A DNA stretch of 64,000 nt, from positions 52,325-116,324 of the forward strand of contig NZ_FNQZ01000010.1 of the NCBI RefSeq assembly GCF_900107545.1, written 5' to 3'. Both the position numbers and the translations under genes were made by a program. Under the pieces are notes generated by a model. It had not been told where the DNA came from, searched no databases, and was given only the letters and a program-made list of their open reading frames with translations. The stretch comes from Pseudobutyrivibrio sp. ACV-2 (GTDB lineage: Bacteria > Bacillota > Clostridia > Lachnospirales > Lachnospiraceae). Below are positions 27,831-36,169 of the stretch, piece by piece (the first letter of the stretch is position 1; the number at the start of each line of letters is the position of its first letter).

Positions 27831-28218
27831 TTTTCTTGCCCTCCTTTTTCTCTTTTTCTCCTGAGATTACTTCTTCATCTCCGCTAACCACAAGATAAAC
27901 ACCTGCTATAACTACGATAGCTCCGATGATTTTAGGTATGGTTATGCTTTCCTTGAAAATGATAGCCCCCCAAATCAGGCCCCAGATAGTTGTAGCAGCC
28001 TTGTTGGCATAGGTAGTAATCAAAGGTAGATGCTTTAATACCTGCTGCCATGCTATCGCATAGAAACCAAGAATGCATACTACTATTCCATAGAATAAAA
28101 TCCACTTTGGACTTAAAAAATCATACTGAGCAGCAGTTTTTGAGCAAATACTGTTTACAGAAAAAATCAGTATAATAACGTGAAGAATCGCGAACCACTT
28201 TATCGTATCTTTTTTCAT
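27823..28218 (-). CDS. Half-length EamA/SMR-type transporter subunit A
   Basis: 131 residues with four helices (WFAILHVIILIFSVNSICSKTAA, LFYGIVVCILGFYAIAWQQVLK, TIWGLIWGAIIFKESITIP, IIGAIVVIAGVYLVVS) and a charged tail (SGDEEVISGEKEKKEGKKNA). Its stop and the next start overlap. The start codon ATG lies at 28216-28218, and its last base is the first base of the fnlA stop codon, so all three genes are probably translated from one message. A substrate cannot be read from the sequence. Confidence 0.75.
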   Translation of the reverse strand: MKKDTIKWFAILHVIILIFSVNSICSKTAAQYDFLSPKWILFYGIVVCILGFYAIAWQQVLKHLPLITTYANKAATTIWGLIWGAIIFKESITIPKIIGAIVVIAGVYLVVSGDEEVISGEKEKKEGKKNA

Positions 28219-29261
28219 TATTTACCCCAATTCTCCAACATTTCTCTAACGTAATCTGTAGTCATGATTTTATCTACAGTACCCTGAACATCAAGGCGCT
28301 TTGTATTGTGTGATGTGTAAGAGTCTGATGCCATGGTATGAACCTCACCATCTACAAAGAACTTGTCATAGTTAAGGTCACGTCCATCTGGAAGAACTCG
28401 GTAGTAATCACCCATATCTACGGCACGAACGCACTCTTCATTAGTCATAAGTGTCTCGTAAAGCTTTTCGCCGTGACGAGTACCGATGATTTTTGTGCCT
28501 GTGTCACCAAAGAGCTGCTGAACAGCCTTTGCTAAATCTCCGATTGTAGAAGCATCTGACTTCTGAACAAAAAGGTCACCTGGCTCACCATGTTCGAAAG
28601 CAAACATAACAAGAGCAACTGCCTCATCAAGGTTCATAAGGAAACGAGTCATCTCTGGATCTGTGATGGTGATTGGGTTACCTGCCTTAATCTGATCGAT
28701 GAAAAGTGGAATAACTGAACCACGAGAGCACATAACATTACCGTAACGAGTGGTGCAGATAGTGGTTTTGCCTGCTGCAACACGTGCATTAGCACCGATT
28801 ACTTTTTCCATCATGGCCTTTGAAATACCCATGGCATTGATAGGGTAAGCTGCCTTGTCTGTTGAAAGACATACTACACGCTGAACGCCAGCTTCTACTG
28901 CTGCATGAAGTACATTGTCTGTACCCTCTACATTTGTACGAACTGCTTCCATTGGGAAGAACTCGCATGATGGAACCTGCTTAAGGGCAGCTGCATGGAA
29001 GATGAAATCAACACCTGGCATAGCATCCTGAACTGAGCGCATATTGCGAACATCGCCGATGTAAAATTTAACCTTGCCAGCAAGGTCTGGGTGCTCTGCC
29101 TGAAGCTGATGACGCATATCATCCTGCTTTTTCTCATCACGTGAGAAAATACGAATTTCCTTTAAATCTGAATCAAGGAAATGCTTAAGTACTGTAGAAC
29201 CGAATGAACCTGTTCCTCCTGTAATCATCAAAGTCTTGTCTTTAAATAATTCACAATTCAT
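28218..29261 (-). CDS. fnlA: UDP-GlcNAc 4,6-dehydratase/5-epimerase (CapE/FnlA-type)
   Basis: 347 residues, extended SDR fold. N-terminal MITGGTGSFGSTVLKHFL binds NAD(P). Then FSRDEKKQDDMRHQL, YIGDVRN, FHAAALKQVPSCEF and STDKAAYPINAMGISKAMMEK, which has Met in place of the usual catalytic Tyr, a hallmark of the CapE/FlaA1 group. It begins conversion of UDP-GlcNAc towards UDP-L-FucNAc. FnlC and FnlB enzymes lie at 29488 and 34695 on the same strand, though other genes are interleaved. AAGGAG precedes its start. An 84-nt palindrome stands between it and fnlC. Confidence 0.9.
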   Translation of the reverse strand: MNCELFKDKTLMITGGTGSFGSTVLKHFLDSDLKEIRIFSRDEKKQDDMRHQLQAEHPDLAGKVKFYIGDVRNMRSVQDAMPGVDFIFHAAALKQVPSCEFFPMEAVRTNVEGTDNVLHAAVEAGVQRVVCLSTDKAAYPINAMGISKAMMEKVIGANARVAAGKTTICTTRYGNVMCSRGSVIPLFIDQIKAGNPITITDPEMTRFLMNLDEAVALVMFAFEHGEPGDLFVQKSDASTIGDLAKAVQQLFGDTGTKIIGTRHGEKLYETLMTNEECVRAVDMGDYYRVLPDGRDLNYDKFFVDGEVHTMASDSYTSHNTKRLDVQGTVDKIMTTDYVREMLENWGK

Positions 29262-29283
29262 GATTTTTTATTCTCCTTAGTCC

Positions 29284-29367
29284 GCTGGTTACGCTAACAA
29301 GTCTGTGACCTCTACGCTCAGCTTAGAATGCTTCGCTTAAGAGGCCTCAGCCTTGTTAGCTACCAGC
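29284..29367. repeat. 84-nt covarying palindrome, copy 3
   Basis: Outer arms GCTGGT and ACCAGC, inner CTAACAAG/CTTGTTAG, then a partly mismatched segment and CCTCT/AGAGG. The apical loop is identical to copy 2. Bases 29366-29380 (GCTCATCTAATTATT) recur at 29415-29429 just outside. It lies between fnlC and fnlA. Confidence 0.85.
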
Positions 29368-29487
29368 TCATCTAATTATTTTTATTATCGACTCGCCAAG
29401 TTTTCTCCTGATTGGCTCATCTAATTATTAAAATTTATATATTAATTATTTATTAACTTACGCATTTATTTAAACGTGTACGACGGG

Positions 29488-30645
29488 TTAGATGTCCTTG
29501 CGCCAAACCATCTTGTCTACAACACGTGTGTAAGACTGGATGATTTTAACGACCTTTGTAGATACGTTTTCTTCTATGTAGTCTGGAACTGGAATGCCAT
29601 AATCTCCATTTTCGTTCATCTCTACCGCGGTATCTACAGCCTGAAGTAGTGAAAGCTCGTCGATTCCTGCAAGAATAAAGCATGCTTTATCAAGTGCTTC
29701 CGGACGTTCTGTGGATGTGCGGATGCACACTGCTGGGAATGGACGACCAATGCTTGTGAAAAAGCTTGATTCCTCTGGAAGTGTTCCAGAGTCTGAAACA
29801 ACTGCAAAGGCATTCATCTGCAAATGATTGTAATCGTGGAAGCCTAGTGGTTCATGCATACGTACCCTTGAGTCAAGCTTGAAGCCTGACGCCTCAAGGC
29901 GCTTTCTTGAACGTGGATGACAGCTGTAAAGGATTGGCATATCGTACTTTTCTGCAAGCTTGTTGATAGCTGTGAAAAGAGATGTGAAATTCTTTTCAGT
30001 GTCGATGTTTTCCTCACGATGTGCTGAGAGCAAAATGTATTTCTTTGGCTCTAGTCCAAGTTGTGTAAGTACACCGCTGGCTTCGATGGACTCAAGATTT
30101 TCGTGAAGAACTTCTGCCATAGGTGAACCTGTAACATAAGTGCGTTCCTTTGGAAGTCCACAATCTGCAAGATAACGGCGCGCATGCTCTGAATATGCAA
30201 GATTAACATCTGAAATAATATCGACGATGCGGCGATTGGTCTCTTCTGGAAGACACTCGTCTTTACATCTGTTTCCAGCTTCCATGTGAAATATAGGAAT
30301 ATGAAGTCGCTTTGCGGCGATTGCAGAAAGGCATGAATTAGTGTCTCCTAAAATCAAAAGGGCATTAGGCTGAATCTCAACCATGAGCTCATATGATTTA
30401 GCAATAATATTACCTACAGTCTGGCCAAGGTTATCTCCAACTGCGTCCATGTAGACTTCAGGATCATCCAACTGTAGATCTTTGAAAAATACTCCGTTAA
30501 GGTTGTAATCGTAATTCTGTCCGGTATGCGCCAGAACACAATCAAAGTATTTGCGGCATTTTTTAATCACGGCCGCCAGGCGAATGATTTCTGGTCGAGT
30601 GCCGACTATAATTAAAAGTTTTAATTTTCCGTTGTTTTGGAACAT
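29488..30645 (-). CDS. fnlC: UDP-N-acetylglucosamine 2-epimerase-like enzyme of FucNAc synthesis (CapG/FnlC)
   Basis: 385 residues, non-hydrolysing 2-epimerase (GT-B-like) family. IIVGTRPEIIRLAAVIK at the start, HTGQNYDYNLNGVFF, ILGDTNSCLSAIAA, HMEAGNRCKDECLPEETNRR (typical of the FnlC/WbjD branch, not of WecB) and SDSGTLPEESSFF for UDP binding. It converts the reduced 6-deoxy-talose intermediate to UDP-L-FucNAc. AAGAGG precedes the start. The assignment rests on the branch-specific motif and on the presence of FnlA and FnlB nearby. Confidence 0.88.
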   Translation of the reverse strand: MFQNNGKLKLLIIVGTRPEIIRLAAVIKKCRKYFDCVLAHTGQNYDYNLNGVFFKDLQLDDPEVYMDAVGDNLGQTVGNIIAKSYELMVEIQPNALLILGDTNSCLSAIAAKRLHIPIFHMEAGNRCKDECLPEETNRRIVDIISDVNLAYSEHARRYLADCGLPKERTYVTGSPMAEVLHENLESIEASGVLTQLGLEPKKYILLSAHREENIDTEKNFTSLFTAINKLAEKYDMPILYSCHPRSRKRLEASGFKLDSRVRMHEPLGFHDYNHLQMNAFAVVSDSGTLPEESSFFTSIGRPFPAVCIRTSTERPEALDKACFILAGIDELSLLQAVDTAVEMNENGDYGIPVPDYIEENVSTKVVKIIQSYTRVVDKMVWRKDI

Positions 30646-30698
30646 GATTTACCTCTTCTAAATATCTAGTCTCAATCCTACCAATTATATCACAACAA

Positions 30699-30730
30699 AA
30701 TGGGAAGTGCACTAATATGCACTTCCCATT
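30699..30730 (-). terminator. Terminator of the 30738-31139 gene
   Basis: AATGGGAAGTGCA and TGCACTTCCCATT form a perfect 13-bp stem with a six-base loop. On the minus strand TTTTGTTGTG follows. It splits the FucNAc genes into two transcripts. Confidence 0.85.
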
Positions 30731-30737
30731 ACATTCT

Positions 30738-31139
30738 TTATTTAAATAGTTTGCCAAGCTTTTGGAAAATACCCTTGTCCTTCTTTTTCTTTTCAAAGGA
30801 AAGCTTTGAGTATTTTGCCAAAGGATCCGCCTGGGCATCCAGACGCTCACGGAAAATCTGAATCCATACAACGTCCTCGTCCTTACCATGGACATCGTCG
30901 AATTTGGACTTACCCTGCTTTAGAACCTGATATCGTTCTCTGATGACTTCAAGCCTTTGATCGATACTCTCCCATTCCGGAATCAATTCCTTGGCCTCGT
31001 ACCATGCCTCTTTCATGCGCATGCGATAAGCCTGCACGCCATCCTTTTCCACGCCCAGCAACTCACAGAGCTGACAGTCAAAATCTAAATAAGCATCATA
31101 AAATCTTTCGTTTGTTCTTCTAGCTTTTGTTGTAGCCAT
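30738..31139 (-). CDS. Conserved cytoplasmic protein of unknown function
   Basis: 133 residues, no signal or membrane helix. The first 80 residues are helical and charged (MATTKARRTNERFYDAYLDF, DCQLCELLGVEKDGVQAYRMRM). The tail is strongly basic (FEKKKKDKGIFQKLGKLFK). I do not recognise a family. It starts 12 nt past the stop of the secreted transglutaminase-like gene and ends in a terminator, so it is the last gene of the transcript. GAGGCG precedes the ATG. Confidence 0.65.
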   Translation of the reverse strand: MATTKARRTNERFYDAYLDFDCQLCELLGVEKDGVQAYRMRMKEAWYEAKELIPEWESIDQRLEVIRERYQVLKQGKSKFDDVHGKDEDVVWIQIFRERLDAQADPLAKYSKLSFEKKKKDKGIFQKLGKLFK

Positions 31140-31151
31140 GTTTCGCCTCTT

Positions 31152-31754
31152 TTAATATAAAACACCTGCAGGAATGTTTATATTATACCATACACCATCG
31201 ACGTTGACCTTATTAGATTTTAAATCACTGTTTGTAATAGCCTCGATGCCAAGAGCATCCATGAAAAATTCAAAGGTTTCAGCATAGCCCTCGTCAGTAG
31301 TTGGGCCAGCAGTCATTGGGCCAACGATGTGATAACAGCTATTGTCTTTTGAAACACCATATGTGATATTTGTCTTCATCCAATTCTCAACGGCTTTAAC
31401 CTTTTCACCATCTGTCATAGTGTCATTTACGATGGTAGGAAGCACTGTAAGCGCAAATATCTTTGATGCAACGATAGTGCTCTCAGCATTTGCCTGTGAC
31501 TTTAAAACCTCGTCTGTTATTTTAACGATACGGCCTTCCTCAGCACCAAAAAGCTTGTAGTGATTATAAAGGACAGCCTTGTCATCACCTAATGCAGTCT
31601 TTACATCTGCATAACGGGTAGCGTAATCTGCTGCAGGGAAATTGTCCTCTGTGATGTCGTAGTTATAGACCTTTGCCTGAGCAACACCTGTACTACTAAC
31701 TAATGCAACAGCAGTAACTGTAAGACACAACACTCGTGCAAGTAATTTTTTCAT
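31152..31754 (-). CDS. Secreted transglutaminase-like protein, apparently without catalytic residues
   Basis: 200 residues. A signal peptide spans 1-27 (LLARVLCLTVTAVALVSSTGVAQA). One YPDV-type repeat follows (NFPAADYATRYADVKTALG ... YNHYKLFGAEEGR), the same repeat type as in the VanW protein. The rest has the frame of a small transglutaminase-like domain: DGEKVKAVENWMKTNITYG, then TTDEGYAETFEFFMDALGIE, then GVWYNINIP. In active members the EGYA block is preceded by the catalytic Cys and the domain has an HAWN histidine; here the Cys position is Asp and the His block is missing. A structural or binding role is more likely than catalysis. Confidence 0.65.
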   Translation of the reverse strand: MKKLLARVLCLTVTAVALVSSTGVAQAKVYNYDITEDNFPAADYATRYADVKTALGDDKAVLYNHYKLFGAEEGRIVKITDEVLKSQANAESTIVASKIFALTVLPTIVNDTMTDGEKVKAVENWMKTNITYGVSKDNSCYHIVGPMTAGPTTDEGYAETFEFFMDALGIEAITNSDLKSNKVNVDGVWYNINIPAGVLY

Positions 31755-31822
31755 AAGTAATTAACCCTCCTCGCTCATTCAAATGAAACATTTCTGTAAC
31801 AATTATACCACTAGTTACTCAT

Positions 31823-32995
31823 TTATTCAAATTTGTTCACTGCATCAATAACAGCATTGATTTCATCATCTGTAAGCTCTGGGAACATTGGGATTGTTAC
31901 TCCATGATCTGCTAAATCCTCTGCCACTGGGAAATCTCCATGCTTGTAGCCAAGACCTGCGAAGCAAGCCTGCTCATGCATTGGAACCGGGAAGTAAACA
32001 CCTGTAGAAATTCCCTTTTCCTCCATGTATGCTCTGAAGCGGCTTCTATCTGAAACCTTCATTGGGTATACATAGAAAATGTGCTCATTGTATTCTGCTA
32101 CAACTGGCTTTGTGAAAAGTGGATTTGTAATCTTTTCATTGTAAATAGCTGCAATCTGTCTTCTACGCTCATTCCATGCATCAAGATGTGGTAGCTTTAC
32201 TGCAAGCATTGCAGCCTGAAGAGCATCAAGTCGTGAGTTGAATCCTACAAGATAGTTATAGTATTTTGGAAGATTACCGTGGAAATCAATTTTGCTTTCG
32301 TCAAAATCCTGGCCATTTAATCTGGCATAGGTGTAAGCACCGTTAAGACCTGAGCCGTGAACACGGTATGCCATGCAGCCCTTGTATAAATCCTCATCGC
32401 TGGTAACAATGATGCCGGCATCACCTGCTGCACCAAGATTTTTGGTTGGGAAGAAGCTTACGCAAGCCACATCACCAAGTGAGCATGTGCGGCGTCCCTT
32501 ATATTTTGCTCCTGCTGCCTGTGCGCAGTCTTCGATAACAAGTGCGCCATGGGCATGAGCGATTTTAACTATTTCATCCATATCAGCAGCCTGACCATAG
32601 ATGTGAACAGGGATGACAGCTTTTGTTTTTTCTGTAAAAGCTGCCTCTAGCTTTGTGGCATCCATAGTGTAGGTCTGTGGATCAATGTCTACAAATACTG
32701 GTGTAGCACCTACCTGAGCAATAGCCTCAGCTGTTGAAACAAAGGTCATAGCAGTGGTGATAACTTCGTCGCCTGAGCCGATGCCTGCTGCAAGAAGTGC
32801 AATTACAAGGGCGTCTGTACCATTGCCTACGCCTACTGCATATTTTGCTCCGCAGTATTCTGCGAATTGCTTTTCAAAATCGGCTACCTTTGGGCCGAGG
32901 ATATATCCGCCTGAGTGAAGTACCTCAAGGGCGGCGTTGTCGAGCTCCTCTTGGAGAGAAGCGTATTGTCTCTGGACGTTCATTACTGGAATCAT
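31823..32995 (-). CDS. DegT/DnrJ/EryC1-family sugar aminotransferase
   Basis: 390 residues, PLP-dependent. VGNGTDALVIALLAAGIG, VFVDIDPQTYTMD, VIPVHIYGQAADMDEI, IEDCAQAAGAKYKGR, and FFPTKNLGAAGDAGI with the cofactor lysine. It closes with HIFYVYPM and PVPMHEQACFAGLGY, the pattern of nucleotide-sugar aminotransferases that act on 3- or 4-keto-6-deoxy sugars. It suggests a second amino sugar beside FucNAc in the polymer. AGGAGG precedes the start. Confidence 0.9.
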   Translation of the reverse strand: MIPVMNVQRQYASLQEELDNAALEVLHSGGYILGPKVADFEKQFAEYCGAKYAVGVGNGTDALVIALLAAGIGSGDEVITTAMTFVSTAEAIAQVGATPVFVDIDPQTYTMDATKLEAAFTEKTKAVIPVHIYGQAADMDEIVKIAHAHGALVIEDCAQAAGAKYKGRRTCSLGDVACVSFFPTKNLGAAGDAGIIVTSDEDLYKGCMAYRVHGSGLNGAYTYARLNGQDFDESKIDFHGNLPKYYNYLVGFNSRLDALQAAMLAVKLPHLDAWNERRRQIAAIYNEKITNPLFTKPVVAEYNEHIFYVYPMKVSDRSRFRAYMEEKGISTGVYFPVPMHEQACFAGLGYKHGDFPVAEDLADHGVTIPMFPELTDDEINAVIDAVNKFE

Positions 32996-33028
32996 TTCTT
33001 TTTCCTCCTAATATATGTAGGTTGTGTG

Positions 33029-33162
33029 AGTGTGCCATCGGAGTATCACATGCTCCCGGAGGCCACCTCCCATACTCAAGCAAGGGAACCTCCCCAAGGG
33101 GTCCCTCCTTACTTGGCATGGGGCCCTCCTCCTCGCGCTTGCCAAGGTTGAGTTGGCACACT
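33029..33162. repeat. 134-nt GC-rich intergenic palindrome
   Basis: Ends AGTGTGCCA and TGGCACACT are inverted. The inside carries GGAGGCCACCTCC, GGGAACCTCCCC, CCAAGGGGTCCCTCC and CATGGGGCCCTCC modules, which can pair in several ways. It fills the space between the flippase stop and the aminotransferase start. Confidence 0.65.
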
Positions 33163-33164
33163 TA

Positions 33165-34691
33165 TTACCTATTAATTCTAGATAGTAATCTATTTTTTAC
33201 GTATTCGACTTCATCAATTTTCACGATAAGTAATATCAACGCGTATCCTATTAAGGCGAGGGCGCCGGATAGGATGAAGGATGCGTATAGGTTAGTGACG
33301 AAGTGACGAATTATCGTAATTACGATTATCGCATATACGATACCTGGTATCTGTTTTAGGAGCACCGGTAGGTGACCTCTTAAGCTATAGTTTGGAATGT
33401 GTTTTTTCAACATTCTTGAATTAATCAAGAAATTTATTGTCAAGCTGATGGAGCTGGCAATTGAGATACCCATAATTCCTATGAACCGGGACAGCAGTAT
33501 ACTAAAGAAAATGTTGAAGCCTACTGCAAAAAATCCTGTAATCATAGGACCTTTGGTATCCTTAAATGAATACAATCCTCTTAGGATTATATCCCTTACG
33601 CCCATACTTGTAAAACCAGCTGCGTATCCTATCAATGCTGCACTTGTCATGGCAACAGATGACTCATCAAAATTTCCTCTTTTGAAAATAATAGTTACAA
33701 TGTCGCTGGCGCACATGCAGGCCACAATTGTAATAGGAATCAGCATGCATATCATGATGTTGATGGCCTGTCTCATTGTATCGGTAAGTTTTTCGTAATC
33801 TTCCTCAGCAGTGTAGGTTGAGAAATTTACGTATAGGATATCTACAACATTGTTTACCAAAATAATCGTAACAAAATCTTCCAAGGTGACAGCATACGAG
33901 AGGGCTGACACATTTCCATCTCCAAGCCCTGAGGAAAGTGCGTTATCCACAATCTTGTTTATCTGAGACACTGAGTTACCCACAAAAAGTGGTAATGCTG
34001 TGAGTAAAACTGTGCGAACCTCTGGTACATCCTTGAAGGCTACGAAGGTGAATTTAAAATATTTGCGACCTCGTATAAGAAGCAGTGCACCGAATATGAT
34101 GTAGCTGATGTACTGAGCCACAACCAGCGATGCAACCGCAAGTACCTGATACAAAAGCACACAGCTAAGGATGGTCACTACGCTTGTAATAAAGGACTCG
34201 GTACGGCTGACTACGAAATCTTTGTTGGCATCCATTAAAGTAGTCCACACTAGGGTGACTACTGCAAAAAGAAAGAATGGATAGCAAATCCGTAAATACG
34301 ATTGCAGTAAAAGTGATTCACTTGGGCTGTAGCTAGGTGCCAGCATGTGGGCTATCTGCGGAGTAAACATATAGGCAAACAGCAGCACCACTAGAACCAC
34401 CGGAAGCAGTAGCTCCAGACAGGCACTCAAAAGCTTTGAAGCTTCATCCCGCCCCTTTTGCACCAGGCAATGGGTATAGATGCTCACCATGGAAATGGTG
34501 ATAGCCCTGATAAATGCAGATGACAATGTGCCCACGAAATTGAAGGCCATGTAGTAAACATCTGTGGCACCGGTGGTACCAAAGAAATATGCCACTACCA
34601 TCTGCTTTACAAATCCAAGTACCTTGAAGCAAAGAGTTAAAACTGTAAGTACCATGGCGGTACTTACAATACTTTTAGAATTTTTACTCAT
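33165..34691 (-). CDS. MurJ/Wzx-like lipid-linked oligosaccharide flippase
   Basis: 508 residues, fourteen membrane helices of the MOP superfamily. Residues 10-50 read TAMVLTVLTLCFKVLGFVKQ and AYFFGTTGATDVYYMAF, a MviN/MurJ-type start. It has VGNSVSQINKIVDNALSSGLGDGNVSAL (compare SQINxxVD of MurJ) and a C-terminal R-rich end. MurJ proper and Wzx O-unit flippases both fit; the glycan cluster around it favours export of a lipid-linked repeat unit. It sits 3 nt after the fnlB gene. Confidence 0.82.
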   Translation of the reverse strand: MSKNSKSIVSTAMVLTVLTLCFKVLGFVKQMVVAYFFGTTGATDVYYMAFNFVGTLSSAFIRAITISMVSIYTHCLVQKGRDEASKLLSACLELLLPVVLVVLLFAYMFTPQIAHMLAPSYSPSESLLLQSYLRICYPFFLFAVVTLVWTTLMDANKDFVVSRTESFITSVVTILSCVLLYQVLAVASLVVAQYISYIIFGALLLIRGRKYFKFTFVAFKDVPEVRTVLLTALPLFVGNSVSQINKIVDNALSSGLGDGNVSALSYAVTLEDFVTIILVNNVVDILYVNFSTYTAEEDYEKLTDTMRQAINIMICMLIPITIVACMCASDIVTIIFKRGNFDESSVAMTSAALIGYAAGFTSMGVRDIILRGLYSFKDTKGPMITGFFAVGFNIFFSILLSRFIGIMGISIASSISLTINFLINSRMLKKHIPNYSLRGHLPVLLKQIPGIVYAIIVITIIRHFVTNLYASFILSGALALIGYALILLIVKIDEVEYVKNRLLSRINR

Positions 34692-34694
34692 ATT

Positions 34695-35918
34695 TTAAAC
34701 CTCTTCGAAATAGGTCTCTGGTTTCTGAGGGTTAAATAATTCATTGGCAAACATCAAGGTAACCATATCGTCTGTATCAGATAGGTTGATGATATTATGT
34801 GTGTAACCTGGAAGCATATAAACAGCTTGAAGCTTGTCTCCGCTGACCATGTATTCATGGATAGGATAAGGCTGTCCATTTTCATCGAGGCCTACCCTGC
34901 GTTGCTGAATCACTCCATGACCTGACACTACCATGAAAATCTCCCATTTGGTGTGGTGCCAGTGCTGCCCTTTAGTGATACCAGGCTTGCTGATATTTAC
35001 TGAAAACTGTCCGTGGTCAAAGGTCTTTAAAACTTCTGTGAATGAGCCTCGGTTATCAACCTTCATTTCTAAATCATATATGGCCTTTTCCTTTGGAAGA
35101 TAGCTAAGATAAGTGCTGTATAGTTTTTTAGCAAAGCTTCCATCAGTGATAGCTGGCATCATAAGTGTCTTTGGCTGAGCCACGAAGCTGTCTAGAAGTT
35201 CAACTATTTCACCTAAAGTGGCATGATGCGAAACTGGCACATAGCAGTATTTGCCTGCTGTATCAGGTGACACCTGTCCATCTTCATCGAAATCGCAGCG
35301 ATGCTCATTTCCCTGAAGGGCGCATACCATTTCATCTACCAAATCATCTATATATACAAGCTCAAGCTCTGTGCTTGGATCGTTTACTGTGATTTCAAGG
35401 TCGTTTGCCTTGTTGTTGCAGAAGGTGGCAACTGCTGAATTGTAATTTGGGCGGCACCATTTTCCGAAAAGATTTGGGAATCGGTATACCAAAACCTTAG
35501 CTCCTGTCTCCTGCTCATAATTGAAGAAAAGCTCCTCCCCTGCAAGCTTGCTCTGTCCATATTCGCTGCCTGCATAGCGGCCTAGAAGTGTAGCTTGTAT
35601 AGATGATGAAAGCATCACAGGACAAGTGTTGCCATGTTTTTTTAGTGTATCAAGCAATGTGCTGGCAAATCCAAAATTACCTGCCATGAATTCACTGTTG
35701 TCCTTTGGGCGGTTGACGCCTGCAAGATTGAATACGAAATCGCAATCACTGCAGTAACGGTCAAGCTCCTCTAAAGTTGAATCCTTGTCATATTCATATA
35801 TTGTGATTTCTTCATCGGAAAAACAATGGTATTTGTCTCTGCCATCAGACATGCATTTAAGTGTTTCTACTAAATTTTTTCCTACAAATCCGGCTGCGCC
35901 GGTTACTAGTATTTTCAA
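34695..35918 (-). CDS. fnlB: UDP-2-acetamido-2,6-dideoxy-hexulose reductase with cupin domain (CapF/FnlB)
   Basis: 407 residues. N-terminal SDR domain: VTGAAGFVGKNLVETL, FNLAGVNRPKDNSEF, SSSIQATLLGRYAGSEYGQSK, FPNLFGKWCRPNYNSAVATF. The C-terminal 110 residues are a cupin: GSFTEVLKTFDHGQFSVN, GQHWHHTKWEIFMVVSG (metal-binding HxHxxxxE-like) and DDMVTLMFANELF. This two-domain build is diagnostic for CapF. It reduces the FnlA product before FnlC acts. It is the first gene of the fnlB-flippase-aminotransferase transcript. Confidence 0.92.
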   Translation of the reverse strand: MKILVTGAAGFVGKNLVETLKCMSDGRDKYHCFSDEEITIYEYDKDSTLEELDRYCSDCDFVFNLAGVNRPKDNSEFMAGNFGFASTLLDTLKKHGNTCPVMLSSSIQATLLGRYAGSEYGQSKLAGEELFFNYEQETGAKVLVYRFPNLFGKWCRPNYNSAVATFCNNKANDLEITVNDPSTELELVYIDDLVDEMVCALQGNEHRCDFDEDGQVSPDTAGKYCYVPVSHHATLGEIVELLDSFVAQPKTLMMPAITDGSFAKKLYSTYLSYLPKEKAIYDLEMKVDNRGSFTEVLKTFDHGQFSVNISKPGITKGQHWHHTKWEIFMVVSGHGVIQQRRVGLDENGQPYPIHEYMVSGDKLQAVYMLPGYTHNIINLSDTDDMVTLMFANELFNPQKPETYFEEV

Positions 35919-35993
35919 AGTTTTTTCTCCTGACTAATTTTTTTACATAATCTTTTGTATTATAGCACATGTTTTATTTTATGGCATAAAAAA

Positions 35994-36015
35994 AGGCTTC
36001 CCTTTCGGGAAGCCT
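35994..36015 (-). terminator. Terminator of the phosphoglucomutase transcript
   Basis: AGGCTTCCC/GGGAAGCCT stem with a four-base loop; on the minus strand seven or more T follow. The intergenic repeat stands between it and the gene stop. Confidence 0.85.
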
Positions 36016-36168
36016 GGGCACCTCATCAGTCAGCTGGCGCTGACAGCTTGTCTCGCCTCCCGGCTCGGTCGTTGCTAAACAGGCTCCACTGGAGCCTAGC
36101 AACCCTCTATGGGAAGCCTGCCCTCATCCGTCAGCTAAAGCTGACACCTTCCCCCTCAGGGGGAAGGC
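36016..36168. repeat. Intergenic repeat block, copy B
   Basis: Two CTCATC(A/C)GTCAGCT modules (36022, 36124), the first with GCGCTGACAGCTT and the second with GCTGACACCTTCCCCC; between them a hairpin GTTGCT...AGGCTCC/GGAGCCT..AGCAAC. The end CCTTCCCCCTCAGGGGGAAGG equals that of copy A at 26093. Confidence 0.75.
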
Positions 36169-36169
36169 T

